DNA from: Actinomadura mexicana
Lineage (GTDB): Bacteria > Actinomycetota > Actinomycetes > Streptosporangiales > Streptosporangiaceae
Reading direction: 5' to 3'
Length of the DNA stretch: 64,000 bases
Assembly (NCBI RefSeq): GCF_900188105.1
Contig: NZ_FZNP01000025.1
Span: 1 to 64,000 of the forward strand
Positions 8,522 through 17,441 of this stretch are shown one piece after another. The translations under genes and the position numbers were made by a program. How positions within the stretch are numbered: position 1 is the first letter of the stretch; each line of letters opens with the position of its first letter. The notes under the pieces were generated by a model. It searched no databases and was not told the DNA's origin. It saw only the letters and a list, made by a program, of their open reading frames with translations.

Positions 8522-10029
8522 CGGGCGCCGCCGTCCTGGCCGGTGCGGGCACGTGCCGCCGCGAGGGTCGGCCAGGCGGGCGCCGTGGCCGTGCGGATCG
8601 CCAAGAAGTCCTCATAGGCCTGGGCGTAGTGGGCGGCCCGGCCGGGGTCGGGCGCGTAGGCGTCGCCCGGACGGACATGCGCGTCGGCGGCCTCGCGGGC
8701 GCCGGCGGCCCGCCCGGTGGCCAGGAGGCCGGCGATGAACGCGCCGCGCGCGCCGGCCTCGCTGTCGGCCGACCGGACGACCGGGACGCCCGTCACGTCG
8801 GCCAGCATGCCCAGCCAGACGGGGCTGGCCGAGCCGCCGCCGCTGACCCGCAGCTCGGTGGGGCGGGTCCCGGCCGCCATCAGGCAGTCGCGCACGACCA
8901 GGCTCAGCCCTTCCAGGACGGCGCGGGCGAGGTGCTCGCGCTCGTGGTGGACGGTGAGGCCGTGGAACGCGCCGCGCGCCCGCGGGTCAAGGAACGGCGC
9001 GCGTTCGCCGGCCGGCGACAGGTACGGCAGGAAGACCAGGCCGTCGGCGCCCGGCGCCGCCCGCGCCGCCAGCTCGGCGAGCGCCGCGGGCGCGGCGAAA
9101 CCGAGCACGCGGCACGCCCAGTCGACGACCTGGCCGCCCGCGAGCGTCGGGAAGGCCCGCAGGTAGCGGCCCGGCAGGCCCATCGCGACCGTGAGGCCGG
9201 ACGGGTCGCCGCTCAGGCGCGGGCCGTCCACGACCGTCTCCGTGCACAGCGTCGTGCCGAGGATCGTGCAGGCCTGGCCGGTGTCGACCGCGCCGACGCC
9301 GATCGCGGTGGACGCGATGTCGTAGGGGGCGAGGACGACCGGCAGCCCCTCCGGCAGCCCCAGCTCGTCCGCCGCGTCCCGGGTCAGGGGGGCGGTGCGC
9401 CGGTCGTCGCCGCGCAGGTCGGGCAGGAGCCGCCGCGCCCATTCCATGTCGTAGGCGCGGAGCAGGTCGTCCGAGAAGCGGAGCGCGGCGATGTCCAGGA
9501 AGGGCGCGGACGCGTCCGAGCCGTCCACCGCGATCTGCCCGGTGAGGCGGGAGAAGATCCAGCCGCCGCAGGTGAGCGACGCCGCCGACCGGGCGACCCG
9601 GTCGGGGTCGTGCTCGCGCAGCCAGGTGAGGATCGCGTTCGGCAGGCCCGCGAAGTGCAGCGACCCGTTGACGCGGAACGCCCGCTCCAGCACGCCGGAG
9701 GCCGCCCAGCGCTCGACGGCCGGGGCGGCGCGGCCGTCGTTCCACAGGATCGCCGGGCCGGTGGGGGCGCCGTCGCCGTCCACCAGCCAGCAGCCGTCGC
9801 CCTGCGCGGTGAGGGCCAGGAAGTCGACGTCGCCGCCGACCTGCGCGAGCACCTCCCGGACCGCGTCGGCGACGGCCCGCCACACCGCGCCCATGTCCTG
9901 CTCGGCATGCCCCGGCGCGGGCCGGGCCACCTCGGTGGGCCGCCGGGCGACGGCCAGTTCGGCGCCGTCCCCGGCGTACCCCACCGCCTTGATCATCGTG
10001 GTGCCCGCGTCGACGCAGACGACCGTCAT
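8518..10029 (-). CDS. FGGY-family carbohydrate kinase, polyol kinase-like
   Basis: 503 residues from ATG 10029 (after GGGGGAG). It opens CVDAGTTMIKAVGY, has the substrate-site motif LTAQGDGCWLVD and LWNDGRAA, and the ATP motif LRVSGGGSASPVW. The AQGDG signature recalls erythritol-type kinases rather than xylulokinase. It clearly differs from the adjacent kinase, so two phosphorylation steps or two substrates are likely. Forty-six bp separate it from the permease gene. The longer frame to 10065 lacks a ribosome site. Confidence 0.87.
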   Translation of the reverse strand: MTVVCVDAGTTMIKAVGYAGDGAELAVARRPTEVARPAPGHAEQDMGAVWRAVADAVREVLAQVGGDVDFLALTAQGDGCWLVDGDGAPTGPAILWNDGRAAPAVERWAASGVLERAFRVNGSLHFAGLPNAILTWLREHDPDRVARSAASLTCGGWIFSRLTGQIAVDGSDASAPFLDIAALRFSDDLLRAYDMEWARRLLPDLRGDDRRTAPLTRDAADELGLPEGLPVVLAPYDIASTAIGVGAVDTGQACTILGTTLCTETVVDGPRLSGDPSGLTVAMGLPGRYLRAFPTLAGGQVVDWACRVLGFAAPAALAELAARAAPGADGLVFLPYLSPAGERAPFLDPRARGAFHGLTVHHEREHLARAVLEGLSLVVRDCLMAAGTRPTELRVSGGGSASPVWLGMLADVTGVPVVRSADSEAGARGAFIAGLLATGRAAGAREAADAHVRPGDAYAPDPGRAAHYAQAYEDFLAIRTATAPAWPTLAAARARTGQDGGAR

Positions 10030-10075
10030 CGGCTCCCCCGTCCGTTGCGTAGTGGTCCCATCCAACCCGTGCCGG

Positions 10076-11320
10076 TCAGGCGCGGCCGTGCGAGGCGCGC
10101 GAGCGGCGGGCGACCGAGTCCAGCGCCACGGCGAGCAGCAGCACCGCGCCGGTGACCATGAAGCGGTAGGACGAGTCGAGGTTCAGCAGCGTCAGCCCGC
10201 TGGAGATCGACTGGATGACCAGGATGCCGAGCAGCGCCGCGAACGCGTTGCCGCGCCCGCCGAACAGGCTCGTCCCGCCGATGACGGCCGCCGCGATCGC
10301 GTTCAGGTTGACGTCGCCGCCGCCGCTGCTCTGGTTGGACGCCGCCAGGCGCGCCGCGGCGAGGATGCCGCCGATCGCGGCGAGCGTGGTGCACATGACG
10401 AACGCCGAGGCGTAGACGGTCTTGACGTTGATGCCGGCGCGCCGGGCCGCCTCGACGTTGCCGCCGACCGCGTACACGGACTTGCCGTACTTGGTCCGGG
10501 AGAGGACGTAGTGCGTGGCGAGCACGAGCGCCAGGAACAGCACGAACATCCAGCCGACGCCGCGGTCCCGGTTGAGGTACCAGACCGCGACGACGAGGCC
10601 GGCCAGCAGGGCGGCGCTGCGCAGGACGAGCGTGCGCTCCGTCGTCGCGGGCAGGCCCGCCTTGCGGCGCTGCGCCGCACGGTTGTGGCCCGTCAGGTAC
10701 AGCCCGCCCGCGCCCGCGGCGGCCAGCGCGTACGCCAGCCACGGCGGGAGGAAGTCGAGCTGGGCGAACGTCACCAGCCGCGAGTCGAACGGCAGGTTGA
10801 TCGAGCCCTTGGGCCCGAGGACCCACAGCTGCAGGCCGAGCCAGCCGAGCAGCCCGGACAGGGTGATCACGAAGCTGGGCACGCCGAGCCGGTTGAACAC
10901 CTTCGCGTAGAACCAGCCGAGCGCGACGGCCAGCGCCACCGCCGCGACGATCGCCAGCCAGGACGGCCAGCCGTGGTCGACGAACAGCACCGCGACCACG
11001 GCGGCGCTGAGCCCGCTCACCGACCCCACCGACAGGTCGATCTGCCCGACCAGCAGCATGAACACCACGCCGAGCGCGATCACGCCGACCGGCACGCACT
11101 CCAGCGCCAGGTTGACCAGGTTCGCGCTGGACAGGAAGACCGGATTGAGGATCTGCATCACGGTCCAGATCACGATCAGCCCGCCGACCACCGGCGCGAC
11201 GCCGAGGTCGCCGCCCCGGACCCGGTCGGCGGCCGCCGCCAGCATGGCGCGCACCCCCCGGTTCCCGGGCTCGCCCGGCAGACCGGTCTTGGTCTCCGGG
11301 GGCGCCATGAGGTCACTCAT
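10076..11320 (-). CDS. Sugar ABC transporter permease (XylH/RbsC type)
   Basis: 414 residues with about ten membrane segments, BPD_transp_2 family. Conserved features include VGQIDLSVGSVSG, the GRNRFA-like region seen as YVLSRTKYGKSVYAVGGN, and AAVIGGTSLFGGRGN. It has a soluble insertion around residues 190-225 and a charged N-terminal 25 residues. It forms the membrane channel of a CUT2 importer with the ATPase, whose gene end it overlaps by 8 bp, and the binding protein. Confidence 0.9.
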   Translation of the reverse strand: MSDLMAPPETKTGLPGEPGNRGVRAMLAAAADRVRGGDLGVAPVVGGLIVIWTVMQILNPVFLSSANLVNLALECVPVGVIALGVVFMLLVGQIDLSVGSVSGLSAAVVAVLFVDHGWPSWLAIVAAVALAVALGWFYAKVFNRLGVPSFVITLSGLLGWLGLQLWVLGPKGSINLPFDSRLVTFAQLDFLPPWLAYALAAAGAGGLYLTGHNRAAQRRKAGLPATTERTLVLRSAALLAGLVVAVWYLNRDRGVGWMFVLFLALVLATHYVLSRTKYGKSVYAVGGNVEAARRAGINVKTVYASAFVMCTTLAAIGGILAAARLAASNQSSGGGDVNLNAIAAAVIGGTSLFGGRGNAFAALLGILVIQSISSGLTLLNLDSSYRFMVTGAVLLLAVALDSVARRSRASHGRA

Positions 11321-12251
11321 CGCCCGCTCCCTTCCTCAGGCCGCCCGGTGCGACCCGCTCGGGCCGATCGCCGTCCGGCTCGTCCGCGCCGCCGGCGGCG
11401 TCCCGCGCCTGCGCGGTCTCGGTCTTCCCGCCGGCCCCGGCGGGGGCGTCCTCCGCTCCGGGACGGAGCTTGCCGGCGCGGCGGCTCACCACGTTGTCGG
11501 TCGCGCCGGTGATGGCGGCGACCAGTTCCTCGGCGGAGGTCGTCCGCGCGTCGAACACGCCGTTGTTGCGGCCGAGGCGCAGCACCGCGACGGTGTCGGC
11601 GACGGCCCGCACGTCGGCCATGTTGTGGCTGATCATGAGGACGCCGTGGCCGCGCTCCCTGAGCCGCTCGATCAGGTTGAGCACCTCGGCGGTCTGGGCC
11701 ACGCCGAGCGCGGCGGTCGGCTCGTCCAGGATGATGACCTTCGGGTCGCCGAGCAGCGACCGGGCGATCGCCACCGTCTGCCGCTGGCCGCCCGACAGCG
11801 CCGCGACCGGGACCGCCACCGAGGGGATCTTCGCCGAGAGCTGGGTGAGCAGTTCGCGGGAGCGGACCTCCATCGCGACGTCGTCCAGGCGCAGCGCCCG
11901 CAGCTCGCGGCCGAGGAACAGGTTCTCGATCACGTTGAGGTTCTCGCAGAGGGCGAGGTCCTGGAAGACGGTCGCGATGCCGAGCTGCTGCGCCGCGGCC
12001 GGGGTGGGGATGCTCACCTCCCGCGACTCGAAGGCGATGGTCCCCGCGTCCGGGGCGTGCACGCCGGACAGGACCTTCACCAGGGTGGACTTGCCGGCGC
12101 CGTTGTCGCCGACGAGGGCGACGACCTCGCCCGCGGCGACGTCCAGGTCGACGCCGGTGAGCGCGGCGACCGCGCCGAACGACTTGCTGACGCCGCGCAG
12201 CGACAGCAGCGGGCCCGCCGCGCCGGCGGCCGGGGTGGGCGTTGGTGACAT
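11313..12251 (-). CDS. Sugar ABC transporter ATP-binding protein
   Basis: 312 residues, a single ATPase domain: Walker A GDNGAGKST (about 47-55), Q-loop in TVFQDLAL, signature LSGGQRQ, Walker B VIILDEPTAAL, and switch histidine in MISHNM. CUT2 importers often have a double-length RbsA; this one is the half-length form. The last 60 residues are a low-complexity charged tail (GAGGKTETAQARDAAGG) with no match. The stop overlaps the permease start. Confidence 0.9.
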   Translation of the reverse strand: MSPTPTPAAGAAGPLLSLRGVSKSFGAVAALTGVDLDVAAGEVVALVGDNGAGKSTLVKVLSGVHAPDAGTIAFESREVSIPTPAAAQQLGIATVFQDLALCENLNVIENLFLGRELRALRLDDVAMEVRSRELLTQLSAKIPSVAVPVAALSGGQRQTVAIARSLLGDPKVIILDEPTAALGVAQTAEVLNLIERLRERGHGVLMISHNMADVRAVADTVAVLRLGRNNGVFDARTTSAEELVAAITGATDNVVSRRAGKLRPGAEDAPAGAGGKTETAQARDAAGGADEPDGDRPERVAPGGLRKGAGDE

Positions 12252-12270
12252 GACGAACCTCGGGAGATCG

Positions 12271-13347
12271 CTACTTGAGGCCGAGCTTGGCGCAGGCGGC
12301 CGCGTACTCGGCGGTGCAGACCTTGTCGGTCTTGAGGGCGCCGTCCGGGCCGAGCAGGACCTTGCCGATGTTGTCCTGGGTGACGACGGTCGGGGTGAAC
12401 AGCTCCGACGGCGTGCCGAACAGCGTCGTGTTGCCCTTCGGCGTCTCGCCCTGGACGAACGCGTGGGCCGCGTTGGCGGCGGCCTCCGCGACGATCTTGA
12501 TCGGCTTGGAGATCGTGTTGTACTGGTCGCCGGCGATGATCCGCTGCGCGGCGGCGAGCTCGGCGTCGTTGCCGGTCACCGGCGGGACGTCGGTGCCGGC
12601 GGCCTTGAACGCGGCGACGGCGGCGCCGCCGGTGCCGTCGTTCGCGGCGACGACGCCCGCGATCTGGCCGCGGAACTTGCTGATCTGGCCGGTGACCCAC
12701 TGCTGGGCCTTGGCGGGCTCCCAGCCGGGCGTGTCGTACTCGGCGAGCAGCTTGAAGCCGCTCGGGTCGACCGAGCTGTGGATGCCCTTCTTGATCAGGT
12801 TCGCGGCGGCGTCCGTCGGCGAGCCGTTGACCTCCAGGATGCCGCCCTCGGCCTTCTCCTGCTTGAGGTGGTCGACCAGCGACTGGCCGATCATCGCGCC
12901 GATCTTCTCGTTGTCGAACGAGACGTAGTAGTCGGCCTTGGCCGCCGGGATGGGGCGGTCGTAGGCGATCACCTTCACGCTCCGGGACTGCGCCATCCGG
13001 ACGATCGACGCCGCCGCGGCCGAGTCGACCGGGTCGATCACGATGGCCTTGACGCCCTGGGCGAGCACCGAGCTGGCCTGCTGCTGCTGCTTGGAGGCGT
13101 CAGCGCCGGCGTTCTGGTAGAGCACCGTGCAGCCGCCGCACAGCTGCTTCATCTTGGCTTTGAACAGCGGGGCGTCGTAGAGCTCGTAGCGGGTCGAGGC
13201 GATGTCGGGCATGAGGAACGCGATCTTGGCGTTCTTCGCGTCGCCGCCATCGGACCCCGCGCTCTTGGAGGAGCACGCCGCGGCGGGGGCGAGCGCCGCG
13301 AGCGCCGCGGCGGCCGCGGCGACCGTCCTGAGAGAGGGCTTCTTCAC
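12271..13347 (-). CDS. Sugar ABC transporter substrate-binding lipoprotein
   Basis: 358 residues. A lipoprotein signal (MKKPSLRTVAAAA, lipobox LAPAAAC with Cys25) anchors it outside the membrane. The mature part is a periplasmic-binding-protein-like fold of the RbsB/XylF group (IAFLMPDIASTRYELYD, VIDPVDSAAAASIV, GVVAANDGTGGAAVAAF). It is the first gene of the carbohydrate operon, 19 bp before the ATPase. It captures the sugar or polyol imported for the two kinases; the ligand is not inferable. Confidence 0.9.
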   Translation of the reverse strand: MKKPSLRTVAAAAAALAALAPAAACSSKSAGSDGGDAKNAKIAFLMPDIASTRYELYDAPLFKAKMKQLCGGCTVLYQNAGADASKQQQQASSVLAQGVKAIVIDPVDSAAAASIVRMAQSRSVKVIAYDRPIPAAKADYYVSFDNEKIGAMIGQSLVDHLKQEKAEGGILEVNGSPTDAAANLIKKGIHSSVDPSGFKLLAEYDTPGWEPAKAQQWVTGQISKFRGQIAGVVAANDGTGGAAVAAFKAAGTDVPPVTGNDAELAAAQRIIAGDQYNTISKPIKIVAEAAANAAHAFVQGETPKGNTTLFGTPSELFTPTVVTQDNIGKVLLGPDGALKTDKVCTAEYAAACAKLGLK

Positions 13348-13435
13348 AGAGTTCTCCTCGTGGGTACGCCCGTGAAGGGGGCGATTGAGCCGATGCGGCG
13401 TCCGCTCGACCGGGATCGGCGGCCACCGCGGGGAG

Positions 13436-13600
13436 AACGTAACATCCTTAACGTTAGAAGTGTCAATACATGGGCGTTAACTAACACGGGTGATCGTGAA
13501 CATGATCGTTCGGAGAACCCGAAAAGCCTGGTCACAGCTCAGCATCGATCCTGCGAGGGCACTAGGCACCCGCGGGTCAGGCGATGTTAGTTGTAACGTC
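13436..13600 (-). promoter_or_regulatory. Operon promoter with repeated TTAAC-type operators
   Basis: On the minus strand, TTGACA (13461-13466) is a good -35 for the binding-protein gene. TAACGTTA (13449-13456) lies between it and the -10 region, and TGTTAGTTAAC (minus strand, 13476-13486) lies just upstream. A related TGTTAGTTGTAAC is found in opposite orientation at 13585-13597. A GTTAACA plus TGTTAA pair also precedes the DeoR gene. The likely binder is that DeoR protein. Confidence 0.55.
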
Positions 13601-13616
13601 CGTGCTCACACGGAGG

Positions 13617-14408
13617 TCAGCGGCGCGGGCGCACGGCGACGTCGTAGTCGACCTTGTGCTTCGCCAGCTCGGCCAGCGCCTCCGGCGCCGTCCCGTCGTC
13701 CACGACCACCCGCTCGAAGTCGCTCAGCGGCGCTACCCGGTGCAGCGCGGTGCGACCCAGCTTCGTGTGGTCCACCAGCAGGACGTTGCGGACGGCGCTG
13801 CGCAGCATGGCCCGTTTGACGACCACGACCCGCTGCTCCTGGTGGCCGGCGTTGCCCGCCGACACCGCCGAGGTCGACACGAAGCACAGGTCGACCTGCA
13901 GGGACTCGATCATCTCGACGCACGAGACGCCCATGAACGAGTTGTGCAGCGGATCGTAGTCGCCGCCGAGCGCGATCAGCCGGATGCCCTGCACCGGGGC
14001 CAGCAGGTTCAGGCCGTCCAGGAAGTTGGTGACGATCGTCAGCGGGCCGAGCCCGGGGAGCCGGCGGGCGAGGGCGAGGGCCGTCGTCGAGTCGTCGAGC
14101 ATGATCGCCATGCCGGGCTCGACCAGCTCCACCGCCCTTGCGGCGACGGCCTCCTTCTCCTCGCGCATCGTCTTGGCCCGGTAGGCGACGCTGCTCTCGA
14201 AGACCCCGGACCGCTGCGCGGTGACCCCGCCGCGGTACTTGCGCACGATGCCCTGGCGCTCCAGCTCGTCCAGGTCGCGGTGGATCGTCATGAGGCTGAC
14301 CCCGAAACGCTCGGCGAGCTCGGCGGCCGTCCCCGATCCCGCGGCGAGCACCGCCTCGGCGATCGCGTCCTGCCGCTGCGCGGGCCCCCGCCGCTGCCGG
14401 TCGCTCAT
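13617..14408 (-). CDS. DeoR/GlpR family transcriptional regulator
   Basis: 263 residues from ATG 14408 (after GGAGGAG). The N-terminal winged helix contains AELAERFGVSLMTIHRDLDELERQG, in two parts the DeoR recognition helix, followed by the DeoRC sugar-phosphate sensor domain (MLDDSTTALALARRL, VTNFLDGLN, ALGGDYDP). DeoR proteins repress sugar operons until a phosphorylated intermediate binds. It lies just upstream of the ABC/kinase operon on the same strand and is very likely its regulator. Confidence 0.9.
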   Translation of the reverse strand: MSDRQRRGPAQRQDAIAEAVLAAGSGTAAELAERFGVSLMTIHRDLDELERQGIVRKYRGGVTAQRSGVFESSVAYRAKTMREEKEAVAARAVELVEPGMAIMLDDSTTALALARRLPGLGPLTIVTNFLDGLNLLAPVQGIRLIALGGDYDPLHNSFMGVSCVEMIESLQVDLCFVSTSAVSAGNAGHQEQRVVVVKRAMLRSAVRNVLLVDHTKLGRTALHRVAPLSDFERVVVDDGTAPEALAELAKHKVDYDVAVRPRR

Positions 14409-14442
14409 AGCCCCGCTCCTCCGTCCGGACGCCAGGCCAGAA

Positions 14443-14462
14443 GTTAACACCAGGAATGTTAA
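14443..14462 (-). promoter_or_regulatory. Candidate DeoR autoregulatory site
   Basis: GTTAACA and TGTTAA occur 7 bp apart immediately upstream of the DeoR gene. They are the same elements seen in the ABC operon promoter, suggesting autoregulation. Confidence 0.4.
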
Positions 14463-14479
14463 GAGCTCAACTCACCCGG

Positions 14480-14872
14480 TCACCGGTCGTCGGCCCCGGT
14501 CGTCGGCAGGCCCGCCGCGCGCCATGCCTGGAACCCGCCCACGACGTCGGTCGCGCGGGTCAGCCCGAGGTCGTGCAGGGACGCGGCGGCGAGGCTGGAG
14601 GTGTAGCCCTCCGAGCAGAACACGATGACGCGCAGGTCGTGCCCGGTTGCCTGGGGCAGCCGAGCGTCCGAGGCCGGGTCGAGGCGCCATTCCAGAACGT
14701 TGCGCTCCACGATCAGCGCGTCCGGGATCTCGCCCTCCGCCGCGCGCTGGGCGGCCGGGCGGATGTCGACCAGCAGCGCCCCGTCGCTCATCTCGGCGTG
14801 GGCCTGGTCGGGGTGGACGCGCGCGAGCCGGTCGCGCGCCGCGGCGAGGATGTCATCGATAGTGCGTGCCAT
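14480..14872 (-). CDS. Rhodanese-like sulfurtransferase domain protein
   Basis: 130 residues, one rhodanese domain. LLVDIRPAAQR (about 33) is the CH2A region, and the active-site loop is VFCSEGYTSS with the catalytic Cys (about 86). The C-terminus has VVGGFQAWRAAG, the typical last helix. Single-domain rhodaneses transfer sulfane sulfur. The gene stands alone between the DeoR regulator and a Gfo/Idh/MocA oxidoreductase on the same strand. Confidence 0.88.
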   Translation of the reverse strand: MARTIDDILAAARDRLARVHPDQAHAEMSDGALLVDIRPAAQRAAEGEIPDALIVERNVLEWRLDPASDARLPQATGHDLRVIVFCSEGYTSSLAAASLHDLGLTRATDVVGGFQAWRAAGLPTTGADDR

Positions 14873-14893
14873 GGACCAAGCATGGCAGGCGGA

Positions 14894-15766
14894 TCAGGCC
14901 AGCTGCGCCTCGGCCGAGGCGAGCACCTCCTGGATCCGCAGGCCGTGGGCGGCGTCCAGCGGCGGGCCCGTCCCGCTCCGGACGGCGGCGGCGAACTCGG
15001 CCACCATCGTGGCGAACGCGTCGTCGCCGAGCTGCGACCAGTCGAGCCGCGCGTGGCCGCCCCGCCCGTACACCTCGACGTGGGCGGGCGGGAGCTCCCC
15101 CATGCCCGCCATCGACACCGACGCCTGGCTGATCGCGCCGCCCTCGTGCTCCAGCGTCAGCCCCAGCCAGCCGAGGGGGTCGCCGTGCGCGCGCACGCCG
15201 GCGACCCGGCCGAGTGCGGCGTCCAACAGGTCGACGATGTGGGGGCCGAGGTCGAGCAGCGCCCCCTTCTCCAGCCGCCACGGGGTGGCGAAGGGGCCCC
15301 CGCTCAGCACGGACGAGACGAACGAGCCGTAGCCGCCGAACGGCTCCAGCCCCCGCGCCCGGTCGAGGAAGCCGCGGGCGGCGCGCGAGTAGCGCAGCGT
15401 GAGGACCATCTGGGAGACGACGCCCGCCTCCGCGACGGCGCCCGCGAGGCGGCGGGCCCCGTCCAGGTCCATGGCGAGGGGCTTCTCCAGCAGGACGGCC
15501 TTGCCCGCCCGGGCGGCCCGGGCGGCGAGGTCGGCCTGCACGTCCGGCGGGACGGAGAACGCCACGGCCTCGCAGGCGTCGAACAGCTCCTCGATCCGCT
15601 CGAACGAGGGCGCGCCGTGCTCGCCCGCCAGCGCGGCGGACGCCTCGGGCCGCCGCGCCCACACGCCCGCGAGCCGCGTGTGCGGGCCCGCCGCCAGCGC
15701 CGGCGCGTGCACCATCCCCGCCCAGGGTCCCGCCCCGACCAGCCCCACCGCCACGGAATCGCTCAT
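14894..15766 (-). CDS. Gfo/Idh/MocA family oxidoreductase
   Basis: 290 residues. The N-terminal NAD(P)-binding motif is GLVGAGPWAGMVH (8-20), and the diagnostic EKP motif is in VLLEKPLAMD (about 92-101). The C-terminal substrate domain has the GALLDLGPHIVDLL helix typical of the family. Members oxidise sugars, inositols or similar. Proximity to the carbohydrate operon makes a sugar substrate plausible, but a 580-bp interval with regulator and rhodanese separates them. Confidence 0.85.
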   Translation of the reverse strand: MSDSVAVGLVGAGPWAGMVHAPALAAGPHTRLAGVWARRPEASAALAGEHGAPSFERIEELFDACEAVAFSVPPDVQADLAARAARAGKAVLLEKPLAMDLDGARRLAGAVAEAGVVSQMVLTLRYSRAARGFLDRARGLEPFGGYGSFVSSVLSGGPFATPWRLEKGALLDLGPHIVDLLDAALGRVAGVRAHGDPLGWLGLTLEHEGGAISQASVSMAGMGELPPAHVEVYGRGGHARLDWSQLGDDAFATMVAEFAAAVRSGTGPPLDAAHGLRIQEVLASAEAQLA

Positions 15767-15827
15767 GGGACAAACTTAGACGATCTACCATCTTCCCCGG
15801 CGCGCCCAGCCAGCGGGGCGGCGGGCG

Positions 15828-16217
15828 TCAGCCGAGCTGGACGCCGAAGAACAGCGCCAGGAGCGCGCCCAGGGCCCCAAGGGCGCCCCAGGCGGCGAGG
15901 CCGGCCTTGGACGTGGCGCGGGTGTGCAGCAACGCGGCCACGCCGGACAGCAGGACGAACACCAGCTTCACCTCCAGGGTGCGCTGGGCGGCGCCTCCCA
16001 GGTCGTCCGCGACGATGTTCCAGACGCCGGTGAGGACGAGGACGGCGAACGCGGGCCAGGCGATCGTGTTGAACCGGCGCGCGGCGGCCTTGGTGACGCC
16101 CTCGTAGCCGCGCAGCGCGGGCACGAGCGCGCCGAGGGTGATCTGCCCGCCGACCCAGATTGTCGCGGCGAGCACGTGCAGGAAGATCCGCACGTCGGCG
16201 GTGGTGACGGCGAGCAC
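15828..16217 (-). CDS. CopD-like / DUF2269-type integral membrane protein
   Basis: 129 residues with four hydrophobic segments. It includes FLHVLAATIWVGGQI (His and Trp pattern of the CopD family), FNTIAWPAFAVLVLTGVWN and VKLVFVLLSGVAALLHT. These are typical of small CopD-domain proteins that may bind heme or copper in the membrane. The GTG at 16217 follows GGAGG; a longer frame to 16304 has no ribosome site and a proline-rich start. Function unproven. Confidence 0.7.
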   Translation of the reverse strand: MLAVTTADVRIFLHVLAATIWVGGQITLGALVPALRGYEGVTKAAARRFNTIAWPAFAVLVLTGVWNIVADDLGGAAQRTLEVKLVFVLLSGVAALLHTRATSKAGLAAWGALGALGALLALFFGVQLG

Positions 16218-16319
16218 GAGGGGCCTCCGAGGACGTACCGGGCGAGTGGTGGGACGGGTCGGCCCCGGAACGTTACCGCCCGCCCCGGCGGCGTCCGGCG
16301 GCACCCCGGTCGGGGGGTC

Positions 16320-17167
16320 TCAGGAGGCCCGCTCCCATCCCCGGCGGGGGGTGTACATGCCGAGCTGCTCGTCGCGGCTGCGGTAGACGATGTAGGGGCG
16401 GGTCAGGTAGCCGACGGGCGCGGTGAGCATGTGGACCAGCCGGGTGAACGGCCAGATGCCGAACAGCACGAGCGCGCTGATCGCGTGGAGCTGGAACAGG
16501 ATCGGCACACCGGTCATCAGGTCGGGGTCGGGCTGCAGGTAGAAGATCGACCGGAACCAGGGCGAAACCGTCTCCCGGTAGTCGTAGCCGTCGCCGACGA
16601 TGTTCGCGACGACGGTCGCGGACAGGCCGAGCAGGATGGTCAGCGCCAGGACGGCGTACATGAGCTTGTCGTTGCGGGTGGTGGCGGAGAACACCGGTCC
16701 GACCGTGCGGCGCCGGTAGACCAGGATCGCCAGCCCGGCCAGGGTGCAGAAGCCGGCGACGGTGCCGAGCACCACGGCGACGACGTGGTACATGTCCTCG
16801 GTCACGCCGGCGGCCTCGGTCCAGCGGTCGGGGATCAGCAGCCCGCCGACGTGGCCGCCCATCCCGGCGCCGAAGATCCCGACCGCCAGCCCGCGCCGCC
16901 GGGGCGGGAACCAGGCGTTGACGAAGGGGACTCCGACCGCGAACGTCGCGCCGGCGATGCCGAGGAAGAACCCGCCCGCGAGCAGCGACGCCAGCGAAGA
17001 GTGCCCGGCCAGGCCCAGGTAGAGGACGGGCACGATGGTGAACAGCGAGACCGCGGGGAACATCGCCCGGCCGCCGAACGGTCGGTCAGCGCGCCGACGG
17101 GGATGCGCCCCAGCGAGCTCAGCAGCGCCCATGCCCAGAAGTTCACCGCGAACCCGAGCGTGGCCAC
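16320..17167 (-). pseudogene. narK-narI fusion remnant of a nitrate respiration operon
   Basis: The minus strand begins (GTG 17167) with VATLGFAVNFWAWALLS, the N-terminus of the NarK nitrate/nitrite transporter, then jumps to SLGRIPVGALTDR; the 30 or so residues usually between these are missing. A single lost base near 17070 then shifts the frame into FGGRAMFPAVSLFTIVP and onward to GIFGAGMGG. At about 16850-16857 the frame passes directly into HVGGLLIPDRWTEA, the middle of NarI, the cytochrome b subunit of nitrate reductase, and continues to its normal C-terminus (RLVHMLTAPVGYLTRPYIV). The rest of narK, all of narG, narH and narJ, and the start of narI are gone. Three of NarI's four heme histidines seem to remain. 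An open frame from ATG 17063 encodes the chimera but has no ribosome site. Confidence 0.85.
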
Positions 17168-17441
17168 CGGCCAGCATGACCATCGGCCGCCCGCCGCCCG
17201 GCCCGGTCTCCGCGGGGCCCGCTGCCGCCGTCCGACGTGTCCCAGTCACCGTGCCTCTGCCTCCGCCGGCCCGATTTCGGTGGGCCTTCCCTGTGCGTGT
17301 TGCGAAAAACCATGATCGGTTTCCGTCCGCACCACCCTCGTGGCCCTCGGTGACGCGTGGTAGGGACCTTGGTCCCGCCCAAAGGCCCCGCGAGGGTGCG
17401 GGCCGCCCGGCGACCGGCGTCCCGCGCCATGACCTACCGTT

